Positions 35,561 through 47,070 of a stretch of 64,000 nucleotides of DNA are shown piece after piece. The stretch lies in assembly GCF_050003625.1 (NCBI RefSeq), contig NC_134398.1, positions 203,788,583 through 203,852,582 of the forward strand, read 5' to 3'. This DNA comes from Haematobia irritans (Eukaryota > Arthropoda > Insecta > Diptera > Muscidae). Each line of letters opens with the position of its first letter. The stretch's first letter is position 1. The position numbers were made by a program, and so were the translations under genes. The notes below the pieces were generated by a model. It worked only from the letters and a program-made list of their open reading frames with translations, had not been told where the DNA came from and searched no databases.

Positions 35561-36635
35561 ATGTTGAAAAATTAATTGAAATTTATTCGTTCTCGAAAAA
35601 AGCCCCAATATGTTTGCCATAATCTACATGCTATGATTATCGGCTATATATTTCACACTTCCCTCCCACACCAATAGTGAAAAATACATGACCATCTGAA
35701 TATGACTTGCATCTGCTCTTGGCAAATGCTTTAATCACAATCATCTGGCCTGCTTGCTTGCTGTTCGTCTGCTATTTAGTCCTATGGAATGGGACTTTGA
35801 TATCAGCTCTCCTTTTGTCATCAGTTTTTGTTGTCATTTTTATCGTTGTTATCATTGAAGAGAGATATGTTTTGTTTAACCCATTCCTTTGTGGTATTTG
35901 TTTTAGTTTCGTTTTTTTCCAACCAATGAATTTCTGTTGTCGTCGCCTGTACTTGAACATTGGATTCCCTCTCATCCGGCAAAGAATCAGTTTTGTGTTT
36001 CTTTTTTGCCAATCTAAGCTTTTTTGTTTTTTCTTTCGATTTTTTTTTTGTTGGTCTTATGAACCCCTTTGGATATGAAGTATTAATGCCATAACTGCAA
36101 ACTGTTACTTTTCCCAGATTTCAAATGGAAATTGCCTGTAAAACGAACTAAGCGAAGCTTCATAAGTTCACATTTGACTTGGAGTGTGGTGGATTTGGCA
36201 CAGGGAACAGTAGATAAGGGATTGGTTACGACTAAACGAAATGTATTGGATTTCGTGATATAGTCTCACACACAAAGCAATCAATGATGATTAATTGAAA
36301 AATGAAGATAAGATTTTATGTGGCCATAGGAGCAAACGTGTAAAAGACAATAGGAAGGAGTTTGGAGATGTTCGAAGGTGTGTGACATAAGCTAAAAAAC
36401 AAAGATCAAAAAGCAGGATAAATGTTATGGAAACTTTAACTAGGCAAATGCGTAAGCATAGTGGAAAGTATTTGAAATAAAATGTAGGGTTTTGGGATTG
36501 TAGACGCCAAAAAATAAAACGGCTGGAAACCAGGGGTAGCAATATATAGAAAATATAGAAAAAATATATATTTGTCTACTAGAAAGTTGCATCGTTTTTA
36601 TGAAACGGAGAATCAGGCGTTTGGAACCATAGTTA
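35561..36635. other. Unassigned sequence, apparently non-repetitive
   Basis: Mixed-composition DNA with slightly higher GC than the satellites. A 123-codon plus-strand frame (35707-36078) is hydrophobic, lacks an ATG at its start and comes from T-rich DNA, so it is not accepted as a gene. Confidence 0.4.
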
Positions 36636-37305
36636 GGTTAGGTTGAAGAGAGGAGTCCGATTTCTTCGCCTCATGTCATATGTCATACACCTAAGTCAGC
36701 AGTCGGCTTGTTGTTCCCTCTAATTTATAATTATAACCTCATGCCTATTTCAAGAATTCTTAACGAATTTCTTAATTTGTTTCCCTTTTACTCCCTCCCA
36801 AATGTTGGGACCAATAGCTTGTAAATGCCGGGCTGTGACCCAGATAATGTTCAAGTGCCTATTCGTCCTACCCACATGCCCGGCATAAGCTATCATTCAT
36901 TACACCTATACGGTGCAAATGTGCCTTGATGTCCAAGCGTCCCGTGATGATTCCAATAGCCCTTCTGATTGTACTCCTACTCTCCTTCAGTAGTTATCTT
37001 GTTTTATCTTCATCGGGATCTCCCTATATGATCTTCGTGGTCCTTCCGACTATTTCACTGTTCCACAGCTCTGCATGTGCCCGCTTTGCCCACGCTTTTA
37101 ACTCGGACCGGGTAGCCCCAAAGTGCTTGGGATTATCCAAGTTTACTTCCTCAGCTTGCCTGATTTTTATCGCTAGGTCATTGACATGCTCGTTCCCATC
37201 CTCACAACAGTGAGCAGGCACCCAGATGATTCGAATGGTACCATACTCGGAGTAGGAATTTATTATACCTTTGCATTCCACAACCGCTCGTGATTTAACA
37301 GTATT
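36636..37305 (-). pseudogene. Non-LTR retrotransposon (LINE) remnant, 3' part
   Basis: Minus-strand remnant of the last RNase H segment (IRIIWVPAHCCEDGNEHVND) followed by a C-terminal region (AIGIITGRLDIKAHLHRIGV, NDSLCRACG, LEH) typical of insect LINEs that have an RNase H domain. Stops and frameshifts are present. The 3' end carries CCTAACCTAAC. The upstream part of the same domain resumes at 39893, so the element was split by later insertions. The clade is probably I/LOA-like, by inference. Confidence 0.75.
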
Positions 37306-37803
37306 CGACAGAGAACGGCTGCGATCTACCGCAACCGACCAGTGTATTTAGTAAATACAAAATTTGCAATCTTAAAACACCAATTGGTAAAAAAATTCAA
37401 CCACCAATATCCAATGCAACCGACGACTGTCGGTTTTTGTTAGTATGGGTGTTGGTCTCTCGAAAACATCGTAGTAAAGCAATCACACACATATTGGTCA
37501 ACCATATCTCAGCAGTTTGGTATTCTCTTATTTGGTACTCTCTCAATTCTCTTGAGCTAATGCCAACTGCTGGTAATTGTTGTTGTTGAGTGCAATCACA
37601 CTTAAGTGCCACACTCGGTTTTTGTTTACCGATGTCGATTTGTTACGATGTCGATTGGTTTAAGATTGCAAGACACTGCATACGACCATTGTTATATACT
37701 AGTGGTGTTTTTATTCTCGCATTTGTATAATTGTAAAAGATCGCATGGTAATTGGTGTCTTACTCACTGCCACCGATATTTTGTGGGTAAGATTGCAATG
37801 CGA
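37306..37803. other. Insertion of unknown type inside the LINE
   Basis: Separates the LINE's 3' part from family B copy B2. It contains an imperfect 18-bp palindrome near 37419-37436 (AACCGACGACTGTCGGTT) and repeated CGATGTCGATT near 37631-37660. It may be a second nested element whose other end was lost or lies beyond B2. No open frame is convincing. Confidence 0.4.
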
Positions 37804-37905
37804 AACAAGTATATACGGCCGAATCTTATGTACCCTCCAAAAGGGATTGCGTAGAAACTTCTACGAAAGACTGTCATCCAGAATCGAATTAATTGGGTTG
37901 TGGCA

Positions 37906-38203
37906 CACACAAAAAATTTTTTCTCTGATTCAATAACGAAATTAATTGATCCAATTAATGTTTTAATTGAAATGTCTTCAATCACAGAAATGATAGTACC
38001 AATTAAAAAATTAATTGGAGGTCAATTAAAAAATAATTGATCCAATTAAAAAATTAATTGATACTATTAATTTGTGTGATTGATTTTTGTATCAATTAAA
38101 AAATTTGTTGAATCAATTAAATTTTTAATTGAATATTTTTTAAAACTCAATTTAAATTTTAATTGGAAAATTGATGAAATTTTTTTCTGTGTATCTTAAA
38201 ACT
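37906..38203. mobile_element. MITE-like insertion rich in CAATTAAT
   Basis: Interrupts the conserved 5' part of B2 between GGGTTGTGG and ATCTTAAAACTTCTTAAC. The ends are imperfect inverted repeats (CACACAAAAAATTTTTTC against GAAATTTTTTTCTGTGT), and the interior has many ATTAATTG/CAATTAAT motifs. A related fragment with CTTCAATCACAGA in reverse complement lies near 47838-47950. Non-coding. Confidence 0.6.
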
Positions 38204-39583
38204 TCTTAACATCGTTTTCTAAATTGTGAGTTAGTCCATACGTGGTATATATTGGATAAAAAAGGTATGGATAGGTAAGTCTACAAATAATTACGAATCG
38301 ATATGGACTTTTGCACGGTACGTAAAGAGCCTGAATTGAAATATGGGGGTCGCTTATATTTGGGCTATATATATGGACCTAGTTAGGCATGGTTGTTAAC
38401 GGCCATATACAAGCACAATGTACCAAATTTTAACTGACTCGGATGAAATTTGCTCCTCCAAGTGGCACCTAAATCAAATCTCGCGATCGGTTTATATGCG
38501 GGCTATATATGATTATGGACTGATATGGACCACATTTGGCATGGTTGTTAAATATCATGTACTAACATCAGGTACCAAATTTCAACCGAATCGGATGAAT
38601 TTTGCTCTTCCAAGGGGCTCCGGAGATCAAATCTGGGGATTGGTTTCTATGGGGGCTATATATAATTATGGACCGATTTCGACCAATTTTTGCATGGGTG
38701 TTTGAGGCCATATATTAACACCACATACCAAATTTCAACCGAATCAAATGAATTCCACGAGGCTCCGGAGATCAAATCTTAGGATCGGTTTATATGGGGG
38801 CTATATATAATTATGGAGCGATGTGGACCAATTCTTGCATGGTTGTTAGAGACCATATATTAACATTATGTACCAAATTTCAGCCGGATCGGATGAAATT
38901 TGCTTCTCTTAGAGGCTCCGCAAGTCAAATCTGGGCATCTGTTTATATGGGGGCTATATATAATTATGGACCGATGTGGACCAATTTTTGCATGGTTGTT
39001 AGAGACCATATACCAACACCATGTACCAAATTTCAGACGGATCGGATGAAATTTGCTTCTCTTTGAGGCTCGGTCAAATTGGGGGATCGGTTTATATGGG
39101 GGCTATATATAATTATGAACCGATGTGGACCAATTATTGCACGGTTGTAAGAGACCATATACCAACACCATGTACCAAATTTCAGCCGGATCGGATGAAA
39201 TTTGCTTCACTTAGAGGCTCGGCAAGCCAAATCGGGGGATCGGTTTATATGGGGGCTATATATATTTATTGACCGATGTGGACCAATTTTTGCATGGTTG
39301 TTAGATACCATATACCAACACCATGTACCAAATTTCAGCCGGATCGGATGAAAATTACTTCTCTTAGAGGATCGGCAAGCCAAATTTAGTGGTCCGTTTC
39401 TATGGGGGCTATACGTAAAAGTGGACCGATATGGCCCATTTGCAATACCATCTGACCTACATCAATAACAACTACTTGTGCCAAGTTTCAAGTCGATAGC
39501 TTGTTTCGTTCGGAAGTTAGCGTGATTGCAACAGACGGACGGACGGACATGCTCAGATCCACTCAGAATTTCACCACGACCCA

Positions 39584-39802
<219 letters not shown>

Positions 39803-39892
39803 TTTATGGGGTCTTAGAGCAATATTTCGATGTGTTACAAACGGAATGACAAAGTTAATATACCCCCATCCTATGGTGGAGGGTTTAAAAAA

Positions 39893-40262
39893 GCCACCGG
39901 TTGCAGTTCTCTGGTATTGGATGCTATAGCTCATAATAGCCATCTGGCTGTCGGTGAGAACATTTACACTTAGGTTAGGTAGCAGCCCGATGTATCAGGC
40001 TCACATAGACTATACAGTCCATTGTGATACCACAATGGTGAACTTCTCTCTTATCACTGAGTACTGCCCGATTCATAACATTTACACGTAGTGGCCTTGT
40101 GTTTGTGCTGAGCCATTTTACACACTCTGTGATCGCTCTGATTTCTGCTTGCAGAATAGTTGTATGGTCTGGCAATCGAAAGGGGATTTTGGTGCCAGAG
40201 TTGTCTAAGTATACTCCCAATCTCGTTCTATCCCCCATCTTCGCTCCGTCTGTGTAACAAAT
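39893..40262 (-). pseudogene. LINE RNase H domain, N-terminal part
   Basis: Minus-strand frame with ICYTDGAKMGDRTRLGVYLD (first acidic residue, in TDG), LQAEIRAITECVKWL (second, E) and, after a SINE insertion at 39970-40076, [20 protein letters not shown] (third, D). The fourth acidic residue lies 2.6 kb away in the 36636-37305 piece (GNEHVND). The D-E-D-D set is thus intact, but the domain is split by family B copy B2. Confidence 0.75.
39970..40076 (-). mobile_element. 5'-truncated SINE with 11-bp target duplication
   Basis: Last ~107 bp of the tRNA-derived SINE seen complete at 40455-40798. It is flanked by AACATTTACAC at 39959-39969 and 40077-40087. Truncation at the 5' end plus target duplication is the signature of LINE-driven retrotransposition. 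The insertion lies within the LINE's RNase H sequence. Confidence 0.85.
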
Positions 40263-41070
40263 ATTATCATAAGGGGCTTCCATAAGGGTTCCTTTAGACC
40301 ATGATTGTCTCTGCGGTAAGAGAATTTCACACTCGGCCGCTAGCCTTTCTTCAGTTATACGATCATGGAGTACTCCACCTAAATCTCCCACTTGCATTTC
40401 TTCTCTACCGATGTCCACCATACTACCGATGAGTACGTCACCATAGGTCTTATTGGGAGCCACCGTGGTGCAATGGTTAGCATGCCCGCCTTACATACAC
40501 AAGGTCGTGGGTTCGATTCCTGCTTCGACCGAACACCAAAAAGTTTTTGAGCGGTGGATTATCCCACATCAGTAATGCTGGTGACCTTTCTGAGGGTTTC
40601 AAAGCTTCTCTAAGTGATTTCACTGCAATGTGGAACGCCGTTCGGAATCGGCTATAAAAAGGAGGTCCCTTGTCATTGAGCTTAACATGGAATCGGGCAG
40701 CACTCAGTGATAAGAGAGAAGTTCACCAATGTGATATCACAATGGACTGAATAGTCTAAGTGAGCCTGATACATCGGGCTGCCATTTAAACTAACCCAAC
40801 CATAGGTCTTATTACACTGGTGTATATCCAGAGCGATATTTTTAGATTTAGTTCCCATTTTGAGCCAACGGCTCTTCGTCATAGTGCCCAACATCTGTGT
40901 GCTTTCTCTACCCTTTCCTTGGTGTGACACTTCCAATACAGCTTTCTGTCAAGGATTACTCCTAAATAGTCCATCGTCTCAGATACTGCTATAGTATTGC
41001 TTAAAAAGCAAGGATCCACGTATTGGCCGATCTTCGTCTTTCTAGTGAAAGAGCATATGTCAGTCTTCTC
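40263..41070 (-). pseudogene. LINE connector region, duplication unit 1, holding a SINE
   Basis: Degenerate minus-strand LINE coding sequence between the RT and RNase H domains. Bases 40337-40439 plus 40799-41070 (about 375 bp without the SINE) correspond to unit 2 at 41287-41662 (376 bp). The block includes the sequence encoding KAHRCWALCRRAVG-like residues in unit 2. Confidence 0.75.
40455..40798 (+). mobile_element. tRNA-derived SINE, full length
   Basis: The head resembles a tRNA: GGAGCCACCG..., an A-box-like TGGTGCAATGG and a perfect B box GGTTCGATTCC with a pairable T-arm, so RNA polymerase III promoter elements are visible. About 270 bp of unrelated body follows, ending in CTAACCC. 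It is flanked by a perfect 15-bp target duplication (ACCATAGGTCTTATT at 40440-40454 and 40799-40813). The same LINE site without the SINE exists in the duplicated copy at about 41388-41402. Confidence 0.9.
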
Positions 41071-41286
41071 TAGGTTAGGTTAGGTGGCGGCCCAATGTAT
41101 CAGGCGCACTTAGACTATTCAGTCCATTGTGATACCACATTAGTGAATTTCTCTCTTATCACTGAGTGCTGCCCGATTCCATGTTAAGCTCAATTGCAAG
41201 GGACCTCCTTTTTTATAGCCGAGTCCGAACGGCGTTCCACATTGCACTTAGAGAAGTTTGAAACCCTCAGAAATTTCTGAGGTGGG
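41071..41286 (-). mobile_element. SINE fragment at a LINE duplication junction
   Basis: Minus-strand SINE with its 3' tail intact (AACCTAACCTAA next to 41071-41084). The tRNA-like head is absent: it stops at GGTGG and is fused to LINE sequence GCCGCTAGCG. The fusion point is the boundary of the LINE duplication, so a SINE lies at the breakpoint. Confidence 0.8.
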
Positions 41287-41662
41287 CCGCTAGCGTTTCT
41301 TCAGTTATACGATCATGGAGTACTCCACCTACATCTTCTACATTGCATTTCTTCTCTACCGATGTCCACCATACTACCGATGAGTACGTCACCATAGGTC
41401 TTATTACACTGGTCTATATCCAGAGCGATATTTTTAGATTTAGTTCCCATTTCGGGCCAACGGCTCTTCGGCATAGTGCCCAACATCTGTGTGCTTTCTC
41501 TACCCTTTCCTTGGTGTGACACTTCCAATACAGCTTTCTGTCAAGGATTACTCCTGAATAGTTCATCGTGTCTGATACTGCTATAGTATTGCTTAAAAAG
41601 CAAGGATCCATGTATTGGCCGATCTTCGTCTTTCTGGTGAAAAAGCATATGTCAGTCTTCTG
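41287..41662 (-). pseudogene. LINE connector region, duplication unit 2
   Basis: Minus-strand frame includes SGVILDRKLYWK and ERVEKAHRCWALCRRAVGP, typical of the region after the catalytic core in insect LINE reverse transcriptases. It is the SINE-free counterpart of unit 1. It is followed on the plus-strand side by another SINE. Confidence 0.75.
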
Positions 41663-41985
41663 TAAGTGAGGTGGCGGCCCAATGTATCAGGCTCACTTAG
41701 ACTATTCAGTTCATTGTGAACCACATTAGTGAATTTCTCTCTTATCACTGAGTGCTGCCCGATTCCATGTTAAGCTCAATTGCAAGGGACCTTCTTTTTA
41801 TAGCCGAGTCCGAAAGGCGTTCCACATTGCAGTGAAACCACTTAGAGAAACTTTGAAACCCTCAGAAATGTCTCCAGCATTACTGAGGTGGGATAATCCA
41901 CCACTGGAAAACTTTTTTGATGTTCGGTCGCAGCAGGAATTGAAACCACGACGGGCATGCTAACCATTGCATCACGACGGCTCCC
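41663..41985 (-). mobile_element. tRNA-derived SINE, near full length
   Basis: Minus-strand copy running from GGGAGCCGTCGTGATGCAAT at its head to GGCCGCCACCTC at the 3' end. The B-box region is mutated (GGTTTCAATTCC) and 3' to the A box about 20 bp are missing relative to 40455-40798. It sits in LINE sequence with TCTTCT at both ends, a possible short target duplication. Confidence 0.8.
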
Positions 41986-42440
41986 TCTTCTCTAGGTTTA
42001 CGTTCAGACCCCTTGGTCTAGCCCAATCATATGCTATCCCTTGAACACACTCAGCTCTCCTACATAGCTTGTTTGGATCCGCCCCCTTCAGAATTATTAT
42101 AGCATTGTCTGCATAACAGACTGGTTCAAATCCTTCCTTGTTAATGGTGGTTACCCATAATAGAGGTGATAAAAATTCTCCCTGGGGTGTTCCCCTTGTA
42201 ACACTTATTTTGGTATCGTACAATCCACAGCTTATCCATACATACCGCTATTGTATAAAATTCTGGGCTCAAAACATTTTTCAATATTGTGCACCACCTT
42301 GTGCAGGGCTATCTCTATAGATCTTCCCCTCTCGTAGGCATCTTATTTGAACCATAGAAATATTTTTGGAATCTTACTCTCTATCATGTCTACAACGCGT
42401 TCCATGGTTTGCAACCAAAGTTGTTTCTTGAAATGCACTT
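41986..42440 (-). pseudogene. LINE reverse transcriptase fragment with YADN
   Basis: Minus-strand reverse transcriptase motifs in order: DAYERGRSIEIALHKVVHNI, then VTRGTPQGEFLSPLLWVTTI, then FEPVCYADNAIIILKGA. The catalytic YADD box (at 42115-42104) reads YADN, and several stops interrupt the upstream part, so the element is dead. The N-terminal endonuclease and ORF1 are not found, and the 5' boundary is approximate. Confidence 0.8.
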
Positions 42441-43319
42441 GTGTGTGCTTTAAATACTGGTCTGGTCTGGAAAAACATAATTTTCCTACTCTTAGGACTT
42501 GGTAATTGCCACTGAGTGCTGAAGTTCACAAATCAATGTATGGCGTCGCCCATTTTGTTGCATAGCGGCTTGTTGTAGCACCATACTCAAAATTCGTAAT
42601 AGGCACCTATTACGATGACACTCAAATTACAAATAATGTTATTCTGATTAACAAAAAAAAATCGTCTATATAACTTGACGATTGTGTGAGGGATTACTGA
42701 AGGGATGTACGTAGGTTGGTAGGAATTTGTTTTCTTCCTCCATATAGCTTTTGTTTCGGACATTCAACAACTCCACATTCTTCACCAATGAAAAGTGCTT
42801 ACTTAACTTGAGGGGAGACAACTCCATTCAGTGCATTGAATGACAACTTCAAGTTTTTCACAACACCAATTGAATGACTAATTGAAGGAATTTGCCATAG
42901 AAATCGCCGAAGGGGAGACTTCATATATTTGCATTGAGTCATCTTCATCCATTGTACGAAAGCAATTCATTTTATTTATTTTCTTATGAATTCCAGAGAA
43001 TTTTTCTCTTTGTGTTTTTCTTTTATGTAAGATTCAAAGTCATGATAAAGTCCTCAAATTACTATAAAGTGAAGCCTGCAATTATGACCGACTATGAGCA
43101 AATAGTAATAGCATAGGACATAGGACATAGGAAGTAGATATAAGATTCACATAGGTAGTTGACTTGAGATTCTTAAATAAATAAACGAGTAAATATTTTT
43201 CTTTCAGTGTTTTGTAGAATAATCTTTTGATTACAAATTAATTACTTTAATTTAAATATTATTAAAATAAATTAGATTAAATTAAGGATTTTGTATCTAA
43301 AGACGGAGAACGGTCTTAA
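42441..43319. other. Unassigned sequence between two LINE remnants
   Basis: No clear protein similarity. It may include decayed LINE sequence near 42441-42560. AT-rich from 43100 onward. Confidence 0.4.
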
Positions 43320-43925
43320 CACAAACACACTAGAGGAGACAAATCGAGAGACTATGCAAAAGTGGCAAGATCGATGGAACTGGGATATGTACGGCAGGTG
43401 GACACCAAGACTTCTACCCGATATAGAAAAGTGGGTGAACAGACCTCAGAGGGACGTGAACTATTAAAAAACATAGATATTATCTGGACACGGATACTTC
43501 CGAATGTATTTGCATACGATGGGTAAATGTCATAGTTCATATCGCCTCTACGAAGAGGAGAATGTCACCGATCACATCACACGTTTTTCAGGTGCATACG
43601 ATGGGGCACAGAATTCGGATACATCCCAATGTATTTGCATAAGATGGGCAAATGTCATAGTCCATATTGCCACTACGATGAGGGGAATGCCATCGATGAT
43701 GCGCTTCACATGTTTCTCAGGTGCATACGATGGGGACCCGAAAGGTCGGAATTAGAGGAACAAGTAGATGAGCGGAACCTGATAGAAAAGATGAACGGCA
43801 TTGAAACATCATCTCGGAAGGAGAAGAAAATAAAGAAAAGCTACGGTCTGGACGGAAACATTGTAGACGCCAGGTTCAAGTACCCACATGGGATCCACAT
43901 AAAAGTAATGTGCAAACGGTAACGA
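43320..43925 (+). pseudogene. R1-like LINE C-terminal remnant with internal duplication
   Basis: Plus-strand frame from 43330 to a TAA at 43465 reads KWQDRWNWDMYGRWTPRLLP and DIEKWVNRPQRDVNY. This is the conserved segment before the C-terminal zinc knuckle in R1-clade LINEs. The knuckle region then appears twice, 125 bp apart (43505 and 43630), the second in frame as MGKCHSPYCHYDEGN...RCIRWGP. Frameshifts separate the pieces. It is opposite in strand and different in type from the LINE at 36.6-42.4 kb. Confidence 0.7.
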
Positions 43926-44129
43926 GATGCACCAAAACTCCGGGAGCGAAAAGGGTCCAGTTTTTTTGCTGGTATTATCGATCGAGTCTGCATACGAAGG
44001 TAGACGTTCATCTCAGATATGTAAAGGATTTTTTCCCACCCACTCCCCGCAACAAAAAAACTAATATCATTGTATTTAATTTAAATTAATTCAATTTAAT
44101 TTAATTGAAATTGAAATTGATTTTTTCTT

Positions 44130-45190
44130 GTTATACCCTCCTCAAAGAGAAGTAAATTTCATCCGATCCGGCTTAAATTTGGCACATGGTGTTGGTCTCT
44201 AACAACCATGCAAAAATTGGTCCATATCGGTCCATAATTATATATAGCCCCCATATAAACCGATAGCGAGATTTGAACTCCGGAGCCTCTTAGAGGAGCA
44301 AAATTCATCCGAACCGGTTGAAATTTTGTACGTGGTGTTAGTATATGGTCTCTAACAACCATGCAAAAATTGGTCCATATCGGTCCATAATTATATGTAG
44401 CCCCCATATAAACCGATCCACAGATTTGGCTTGCGGAGCCTCATAGAGAAGCAAATTTCATCCGATCTTGCTGAAATTTGGTACATCGTGGTAGTATATA
44501 GTCTCTAATAACCATGCAAAATTTGGTCCACATCGGTTTATAATTATATATAGACCCCATATAAACCGATCCCCAGATATGGCTTGCGGAGCCTCAAAGA
44601 AAATTTGCTTTTCATCCGATCTTGCTGAAATTTGGTACATCGTGGTAGTATATAGTCTCTAACAACCATGCAAAAATTGGTCCACATCGGTTCATAATTT
44701 GACCTCCGGAGCCTCTTGGAGGAGCAAAATTCATCTGATCCGGTTCAAATTTGGAACGTGGTATTAGTACATGGCCGCTAACAACCATACAAAAATTTGT
44801 CCATATCGGTCTATAGTTATATATAGCCGATCTCCAATCACACAAAAATTGGTCCATATCGGTTCATAATCATGGTTGCCACTCGAGCCAAAAATAATCT
44901 ACCAACATTTTATTTCTATAGAAAATTTTGTCAAAATTTTATTTCTATAGAAATTTTTGTCAACATTTTATTTTTATTTTGTCAAAATTTTATTTCTATA
45001 GAAAATTTTTATTAAAATTTTATTGCTATAGAAAATTTTGTTAAAATTTAATTTCTCTAAAAAATTTTGTCAAAACTTTATTTCTATAGAACATTTTTTG
45101 AAAATTTTATTTCTATAGAAAATTTTGTGAAAATTTTATTTCTATAGAAAATTTTGTCAAACTGAATTATATACGTATTTAATCGATCTT
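44130..45190 (-). mobile_element. Family B element, copy B3 (both ends damaged)
   Basis: Minus-strand copy. Its 3' end is fused as TATACCCTCC directly to repeat sequence, so the GGAC run and core are deleted. It has about four 153-bp repeats (44150-44830), the edge module (44870-44905), a forward-reading 29-bp satellite block (44895-45165) and a 5' segment that stops in a T-run at 45190, where copy B4 begins. Confidence 0.8.
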
Positions 45191-47070
45191 TTTATACCCT
45201 CCATCATAGGATGGGGGTATATTAACTTTGTCATTCCGTTTGTAACACATCGAAATATTGCTCTAAGACCCCATAAAGTATATATATTCTGGGTCGTGGT
45301 GAAATTCTGAGTCGATCTAAGCATGTCCGTCCGTCCGTCCGTCTGTTGAAATCACGCTAACTTCCGAACGAAACAAGCTATCGACTTGAAACTTGGCACA
45401 AGTAGTTGTTATAGATGTAGGTCGGATGGTATTGAAAATGGGCCATATCGGCCCACTTTTACGTATAGCCCCCATATAAAGGGACCCTCAGATTTGGCTT
45501 GTGGAGCCTCTTGGAGGACCAAAATTTATCCAATCCGGTTGAAATTTGGTACATGGTGTTAGTATGTGGTCTTCAACAAACATGCAACAATTGGTCCACA
45601 TCGGTCCATTATTATATATAGCCCCCATATGAACCGATCCCCAGATTTGGCTTGTGGAGCCTCTAAGAGAAGCATATTTCATCCGATCCGGCTGAAATTT
45701 GGTACATGGTGTTAGTATGTGGTTTTCACCAACCATGCAAAAATTGGTCCATATCGGTCCTTAATTATATATAGCCCCCATATAAACCGATCCCCAGATT
45801 TGGCTTGTGGAGCCTCTAAGAGAAGCATATTTCATCCGATCCGCCTGAAATTTGGTACATGGTGTTGGTATATGGTCTCTAACAATCATGCAAAAATTGG
45901 TCCACATCGGTCCATAATTATATATAGCCCCCATATAAACCGATCCCCAGATTTGGCTTGCGGAGCCTCAAAGAGAAGCAAATTTCATCCGATCCGTCTG
46001 AAATTTGGTACATCGTGGTAGTATATAGTCTCTAACAACCATGCAAAAATTGGTCAACATCGGTTCATAATTTGACCTCCGGAGCCTCTTGGAGGAGCAA
46101 AATTCATCTGATCCGGTTCAAATTTGGAACGTGGTGTTAGTACATGGCCGCTAACAACCATACCAAAATTGGTCCATATCGGTCTACAGTTATATATAGC
46201 CGATCTCCAATCACACCAAAATTGGTCCATATCGGTTCATAATCATGGTTGCCACTCGATCCAAAAATAATCTACCAAAATTTTATTTCTATAGAATATT
46301 TTTATTAAAATTTTATTTCTATAGAAAATTTTGTTAAAATTTAATTTCTATAAAAAAATTTGTTAAAATTTAATTTCTATAAAAAATTTTGTCAAAACTT
46401 TATTTCTATAGAAAATTTTGTCAAAATTTTATTTCTATAGAAAATTTTATTTCTATAGAAAATTTTTATTAAAATTTTATTTCTATAGAAAATTTTGTTA
46501 AAATTTAATTTCTATAAAAAATTTTGTTAAAATTTAATTTCTATAAAAACTTTTGTCAAAACTTTATTTCTATATAGCCGATCTCCAATCACACCAAAAT
46601 TGGTCCATATCGGTTCATAATCATGGTTGCCACTCGAGCCAAAAATAATCTACCAAAATTTTATTTTTATAGGAAATTTCGTCAAAATTTTATTTCTATA
46701 GAAAATGTTTATTAAAATTTTATTTCTATAGAAAATTTTGTTAAAATTTAATTTCTATAAAAAATTTTGTTAAAATTTAATTTCTATAGAAAATTTTGTC
46801 AAAATTTTATTTCTATAGAAAATTTTGTCAAACTGAATTATATACGTATTTAGTCGATCTTTTTTGATTTAATATATACCATGTATGGACTTACATACAA
46901 TTTAGAAGGCGGTGTTAGGAGGTTTTAAGATACCTTGCCATCGGCAAGCGTTACCGCAACTTAAGTAATTCGATTGTGGATGGCAGTGTTTAGAAGAAGT
47001 GTCTACGCAATCCATGGTGGAGGGTACATAAGCTTCGGCCTGGCCGAACTTACGGCCGTATATACTTGTT
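45191..47070 (-). mobile_element. Family B element, copy B4 (complete)
   Basis: Minus-strand element from AACAAGTATATACGGCCG (47070) to the 3' hairpin at 45191-45220. It has a GTCC run (45325-45347), the core, five or more 153-bp repeats, the edge module and two satellite blocks (46270-46572 and 46660-46838). A second copy of the edge module (46573-46660) separates the blocks, showing duplication inside the element. It is tandem, head to tail, with B3. Confidence 0.85.

Noticed and set aside
35707..36078. Hydrophobic 123-codon frame resembling a membrane protein
   Set aside because: It begins with TTG, not ATG, lies in T-rich DNA and has no motif. Hydrophobicity is expected from base composition.
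40455..40535. Stand-alone tRNA gene
   Set aside because: The A and B boxes are present, but the acceptor stem does not close and the sequence continues into a repeated body with target duplications, so it is a SINE head.
41071..41086. Telomeric TTAGG repeats
   Set aside because: Only two or three units, located at SINE and LINE 3' tails. Flies do not use TTAGG telomeres.
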